This document shows, piece after piece, positions 60,623-64,000 of a stretch of 64,000 nt of DNA. The notes under the pieces are model-generated. The model did no database searches. It worked only from the letters and a program-made list of their open reading frames with translations, and was not told the origin of the DNA. The DNA is taken from the NCBI GenBank assembly GCA_031216445.1, contig CM062207.1, forward strand, positions 3,228,501 through 3,292,500, read 5' to 3'. The position numbers were made by a program, and so were the translations under genes. Positions within the stretch are counted from its first letter, which is position 1, and each line of letters begins with the position of its first letter. Source of the stretch: Lateolabrax maculatus (Eukaryota > Chordata > Actinopteri > Acropomatiformes > Lateolabracidae).

Positions 60623-60811
60623 AGGCAGGTTGGTGAAAACACTGAAGGTGCTCTTCAGGAAAGCGATCAGGTCAATCAGGTAGTCGCTGGTGTCCGGAGT
60701 CCCGCCTCCCTGCACGGCGGCCATCCAATCGTAATCGGCCAGCTGCAGGAACTGGTCGATCTTGGCGTTCAGGCTGGTGTAGATCTCCGCCTCGGCCGCG
60801 TGACGAGCGTC
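60623..60811 (-). CDS. EXOC6B: EXOC6B coding exon, fifth from last
   Basis: This 189-nt, 63-codon exon is in phase 0 at both ends. The acceptor is TTCTCACAG and the donor CCT|GTTAGT. It encodes DARHAAEAEIYTSLNAKIDQ, FLQLADYDWMAAVQGGGTPD and TSDYLIDLIAFLKSTFSVFT, ending NLP. IDQFLQLADYDWM and SDYLxDLIAFLxSTFxVFTxLP are diagnostic of Sec15. The short AAVQGGGTPDT segment between them is the variable linker that differs among Sec15 paralogues. The donor is non-consensus at +3 and is followed at once by a CA repeat. Confidence 0.97.
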
Positions 60812-61055
60812 CTGTGAGAAGACAGAGCTCAGACTCAGACAGGCGTGTGCTTTTTATTAATCATTAATGTATCTCTGGCGTATCCATTGCTTTACTTTGG
60901 TATTAATCTTATTAACGTAATGAGAAAGGAACAAATGAAAGAGGACAAAACAAGATGAAGAAAAAGAAAGGAGGAGGACAGGAAGTTAAGGGAAAATAGA
61001 GAGAAAGAATATGAAAACAGGAAGAACAGAAGAAGAGAAAGTTTCTTCGGCGTAC
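60812..61055 (-). other. EXOC6B: EXOC6B short intron, 244 nt
   Basis: The donor is GTACGC and the acceptor TTCTCACAG, with a C/U-rich stretch in the RNA. It is the shortest intron in the window. Confidence 0.9.
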
Positions 61056-61190
61056 CTTGAAGGTGGAGGTCCCGTACAGCTTGGTAGCGTTAACTGTGTC
61101 AGGTGGAACATTTGTGATGTTCGATATGAACTCCTCCAGGAAGTGGCAGCTCTGCTCCAGGTGGGTGGTGTTTATGATCACCTGCACCAA
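61056..61190 (-). CDS. EXOC6B: EXOC6B coding exon, sixth from last
   Basis: This 135-nt, 45-codon exon is in phase 0 at both ends. The acceptor is TTTGTGTCCAG and the donor AAG|GTACGC. It encodes LVQVIINTTHLEQSCHFLEE, FISNITNVPPDTVNATKLYG and TSTFK. IINTTHLExSCxxLEEFIxNIT is a conserved Sec15 helix and TKLYGTxTFKDARHAAE continues across the next junction without a break. Confidence 0.97.
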
Positions 61191-61859
61191 CTGGACACAA
61201 ATCAACGAAAAAAGAGACGAAAAATCAAACGCACCACTGAATAAGGAAAGTATAATGTCTCCTATATGCATGACTGTGATTTTATTATTAAATTATACAA
61301 TTATATTAGGACTGTAAAGGTCAAGAGGTCAAATTAGTCTTTTTCTCTATGCAGGTGTTTCATCATTGATTGTATTTTTGTGGAAAGGATTTACAAATTA
61401 AACAAAAGCAAATAATAGAGCAAATATGTTACATTTCAGTCTTGATATTCTGCTCATTATTTTGAAGTGAATTTGTTTAATAAAAGGATTGAGACATGCT
61501 GGATTTTCCAAAACACGCTCTCTTATCGTCGCATCCTGTTTCTTGTGAATTAATGATGTTTGGTCTCCAGGCTGGTCACCGAGCATGGAAACAAACAGCA
61601 CGGGAAGTGGGACATAAAAATCACCACTTGGTATCGCAGTTCACCGTTCTGCACAGTTATGACAACAACAACAACAGCAGGTTGAAAAGAGGAAATGTCT
61701 GTTTTTGTGAGGGTAAATGAGCTGGAAAGGTTTAAAATGACCATTCAGAGCAACTGAGTCACACTGAAGTTGTGCAAACAACATTAGCTCGTTCCTTCGG
61801 AGAGAGATTACAAGCGTCAAGCTGAGTTTTTTCTTTTACACTTTGCACACACACAGTAC
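61191..61859 (-). other. EXOC6B: EXOC6B intron, 669 nt
   Basis: The donor is GTACTG and the acceptor TTTGTGTCCAG. It contains an exact DR2 motif (61318-61331) and otherwise unremarkable AT-rich sequence. Confidence 0.9.
61318..61331 (+). promoter_or_regulatory. DR2 nuclear-receptor motif AGGTCA-AG-AGGTCA
   Basis: Two perfect consensus half-sites with 2-nt spacing, a configuration bound by RAR/RXR. It lies in an EXOC6B intron. Occupancy is unknown. Confidence 0.3.
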
Positions 61860-61971
61860 CTCTGCCAGTCCGACATTCTTCTTCTTAATGGCGTACTGCA
61901 GACAGTGGCTGAGGGTTCTGGTCAACAACAGATTTGTCGACTTGCGGATCATATCGTCTACCTCCGTGGAA
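61860..61971 (-). CDS. EXOC6B: EXOC6B coding exon, seventh from last
   Basis: This 112-nt exon has one base completing a codon from an exon beyond the window, then 37 codons: STEVDDMIRKSTNLLLTRTL and SHCLQYAIKKKNVGLAE. The donor is GAG|GTACTG. The acceptor TCCTCAG directly abuts a (TG)n array on the RNA strand instead of a normal polypyrimidine tract. EVDDMIRKSTNLLLTRTLS is strongly Sec15-specific. The N-terminal two thirds of the protein, including the coiled-coil exocyst-assembly region, is encoded beyond 64000. Confidence 0.95.
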
Positions 61972-61975
61972 CTGA

Positions 61976-61977
<2 letters not shown>

Positions 61978-62034
<57 letters not shown>
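61978..62034. repeat. (CA)n microsatellite at an EXOC6B acceptor
   Basis: About 28 CA units on the plus strand ((TG)n in the RNA) end within about 7 nt of the AG of the acceptor for the exon at 61860-61971. Confidence 0.95.
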
Positions 62035-62037
<3 letters not shown>

Positions 62038-62909
62038 GAAGAATGGTAGAGAATCAGTGACTGTGCAGAAGCGATTTCTTCCATTTCTTACAGAAAGCTG
62101 CTGCATCTGGAAGCCAGTACAAACAGTTTAAGTGAATTTCTCAGTCTGTGAATCTCTCCATTTGGAAAAAGCCTAAATGTCAGCCAATTTAAATAAGCAC
62201 ATTACCATGTTATGAGCTGTCAGGCTAATTAGAAGTCTGACATTGCCTTAAATATTCTGATAAGACTGCAGCTTAAAGATAAATTGCCTTTTTTCTGCAG
62301 TTTAAGACACAACTCATATAAAAAAATGTCCTGAAATCAATAAAATATCCAAATCACAGAAACAAATATAAATTTTTACCATATTTTTAACCTGCCCTGA
62401 TATTAGCCATGCATTTATTGAATATATTTACCTACCCCAGTCCTCAACAGACTTCAAATAGTCATTAAATTACCACCTCGACACAGCCAACAAGCCATAA
62501 AGAAAGCCAGCAGGCTGTTAAGTCTGAAATGAGCTCAAATTTCCTGTTAAAACAAATGTTTGATGGCGCTAATCAGACCCACTTACAAAATCTCTGACAT
62601 AATATCGGTTTTGTTGTGTTTGAAATGTGGGTGATGTTTGGTGAAGAAACCCAGACAAATTTCTGCACAGTTTTGGGAGTCTAGTAAGGTTTTTCATGGC
62701 AGCGTGTATCCCTCTGGCGAAAGCATCGCCTCCTGTTTAATAACTGGTTCCTGGAAGCCGCACTAAAAGATGAACCGAGGCCTGTGTGAGGTTGAGCACG
62801 CAGACGGGAGAGGGCCGAATGTTGACGCACACGGCGTCCAAAAACACCGTCAGGAGGAGGTAAGTGCACATTTCAGAAGGGGACAAATACACAAAACCTG
62901 TTTTATAGC

Positions 62910-62911
<2 letters not shown>

Positions 62912-62963
<52 letters not shown>

Positions 62964-62976
62964 TCAAAAGAGGTCA
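62912..62976. repeat. (CA)n array followed by DR4 motif
   Basis: A CA array (62912-62957) is followed after AAA by AGGTCA-AAAG-AGGTCA (62961-62976), an exact DR4 of consensus receptor half-sites. Confidence 0.85.
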
Positions 62977-63317
62977 AACACACATCACACAGGCAGAGAT
63001 AATCAGCGGAAACAAAAGCGATCACTTTCTCCCGCTGCGGGATGATGAAGAAGAATCTGTGTTTTCTTGTGTGTTCGATTCCAGAGCCCTGTGGGTAACA
63101 AACACATTCCAACCAAATCAGTAAATTATCTGTGCCTGGAATTCAACCTACACACACACACACACACACACAGTGTCGCCTGAGGGAGAGCGAGAGCTGG
63201 AATTCCAAACTCACTTTGTTTCCAAAAAAGCGGAGGAATCCTAAAAACGTTCCGACAATTTGGAGCGGGGGGGGAAAAATTCCTGGAGCGGCAGAAGTGC
63301 AGAGTGGACAAAAATGG

Positions 63318-63356
<39 letters not shown>

Positions 63357-63550
63357 AGAATGGCAAAAAGTCAATGTATGCTGGTGAACTCTGCAAGCGC
63401 ACACACGTTTACAAATATAGACACACCGCAGAATTTGGATTGAATTTCATTATATTTATGCTGCCATCAGTCACAATAAATGCGCGGTGGTCGACGCTGT
63501 CAGAAGGAAGCCAAATGCTTTTAGCTCAGGCGTGTTTACAGCTTGGCGAG

Positions 63551-63574
63551 GGATGGATGGATGGATGGATGGAT
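63551..63574. repeat. (GGAT)n microsatellite
   Basis: Six tandem GGAT units. Confidence 0.95.
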
Positions 63575-64000
63575 ACACGCAGAGGTATTTTTCCTAAAAA
63601 TAAACAAAGAGCGACAACAATGACAACAAGAAAAAAATAAGAAAAAAAAAAAGACCAGTCAGCAGTGAAACCAGCGAGAGGTTAGAGCGCACACAGCCAG
63701 GAAGCCACAGGTATGCATGCACTGTACCACCAAGTACACTCTGGACAGTGTTAAGGAACATGAACATGCAGACGCACACATAATGTCCTTATTTGAATGT
63801 TCAGCAGTAAGTGACTGTGCCCACATATAATAGAAATCAACTGTGGTCATCAGATTGCCAGTACACTCTGCTCTCTCTCTCTCTGTGTGTGAGTCTGCTG
63901 AATTTAGGAAGATGGACAGCTTGAGCGAGTGAGTGTACATGCTGTTTCTATTTGTGTGTGTAGTTACTGTGTGTGCCAGCTTAGTGTTTGTGTGTGTTTG

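Larger units (their letters stand above)
61972..64000 (-). other. EXOC6B: EXOC6B intron, 3' part
   Basis: No further EXOC6B exon was found up to the right edge. The region holds a long CA array (61978-62034) at the splice site and a unique block at 62150-62330 with GGCTAATTAGAAG. CA/GT arrays lie at 62912-62957, 63150-63172 and 63321-63354. An exact DR4 motif lies at 62961-62976 and a (GGAT)n run at 63551-63574. Confidence 0.85.

Noticed and set aside
60443..60817. 124-codon plus-strand open frame over the EXOC6B exon
   Set aside because: Antisense shadow of the coding exon at 60623-60811.
1..64000. Search for CRISPR arrays, prokaryotic operons, integrated viral genes and intact transposase or reverse transcriptase genes
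   Set aside because: None seen. Regular repeats are all eukaryotic microsatellites or diverged tandem repeats, and no polymerase, integrase or capsid-like open frame is present.

Overview
This window is vertebrate nuclear DNA, most likely from a ray-finned (percomorph-type) teleost. Two genes are recognisable from their own coding exons, and both lie on the minus strand: the first coding exon of CYP26B1 (retinoic-acid hydroxylase) near the left edge, and the last seven coding exons of EXOC6B (exocyst subunit Sec15B) spread over the right 39 kb. The order EXOC6B then CYP26B1 on one strand is the arrangement I know from other vertebrates (human 2p13), and it supports calling both genes the B paralogues. 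The teleost call rests on this conserved pair, the very high density of CA/GT microsatellites (dozens of arrays), and dispersed repeats of types I associate with percomorph genomes.

Layout: 1-3609 is part of CYP26B1 intron 1. 3610-3813 is coding exon 1, ending in a clean GTAAGC donor. 3814 to about 22480 is the upstream flank of CYP26B1 and the intergenic space. It holds GC- and CpG-rich proximal sequence, many microsatellites, and two exact DR5 retinoic-acid-response-type elements at 8509-8525 and 8917-8933. About 22480-25149 is probably the 3' UTR and 3' flank of EXOC6B. EXOC6B coding exons run at 25150-25276, 26604-26716, 47460-47533, 51502-51643, 60623-60811, 61056-61190 and 61860-61971. 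Every splice phase matches, giving about 296 C-terminal residues. The rest of EXOC6B lies beyond 64000 and the rest of CYP26B1 lies left of position 1.

The EXOC6B introns contain long purine/pyrimidine strand-asymmetric blocks, three copies of a TTAA-flanked MITE-like family in the window as a whole (one of them in CYP26B1 intron 1), and a diverged tandem array near 32.3-33.2 kb whose units repeatedly carry nuclear-receptor-type direct repeats. CYP26B1 degrades retinoic acid and is a retinoid-responsive gene. DR5, DR2 and DR1 motifs in its upstream flank and in the neighbouring EXOC6B introns are therefore the most biologically suggestive non-coding signals here, but no function is shown by sequence alone.

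Most long open frames are artefacts of CA/GT arrays or of purine/pyrimidine tracts. I found no convincing RNA gene, CRISPR array or intact autonomous transposon, and no clear undescribed system. The most unusual signals are listed as findings.
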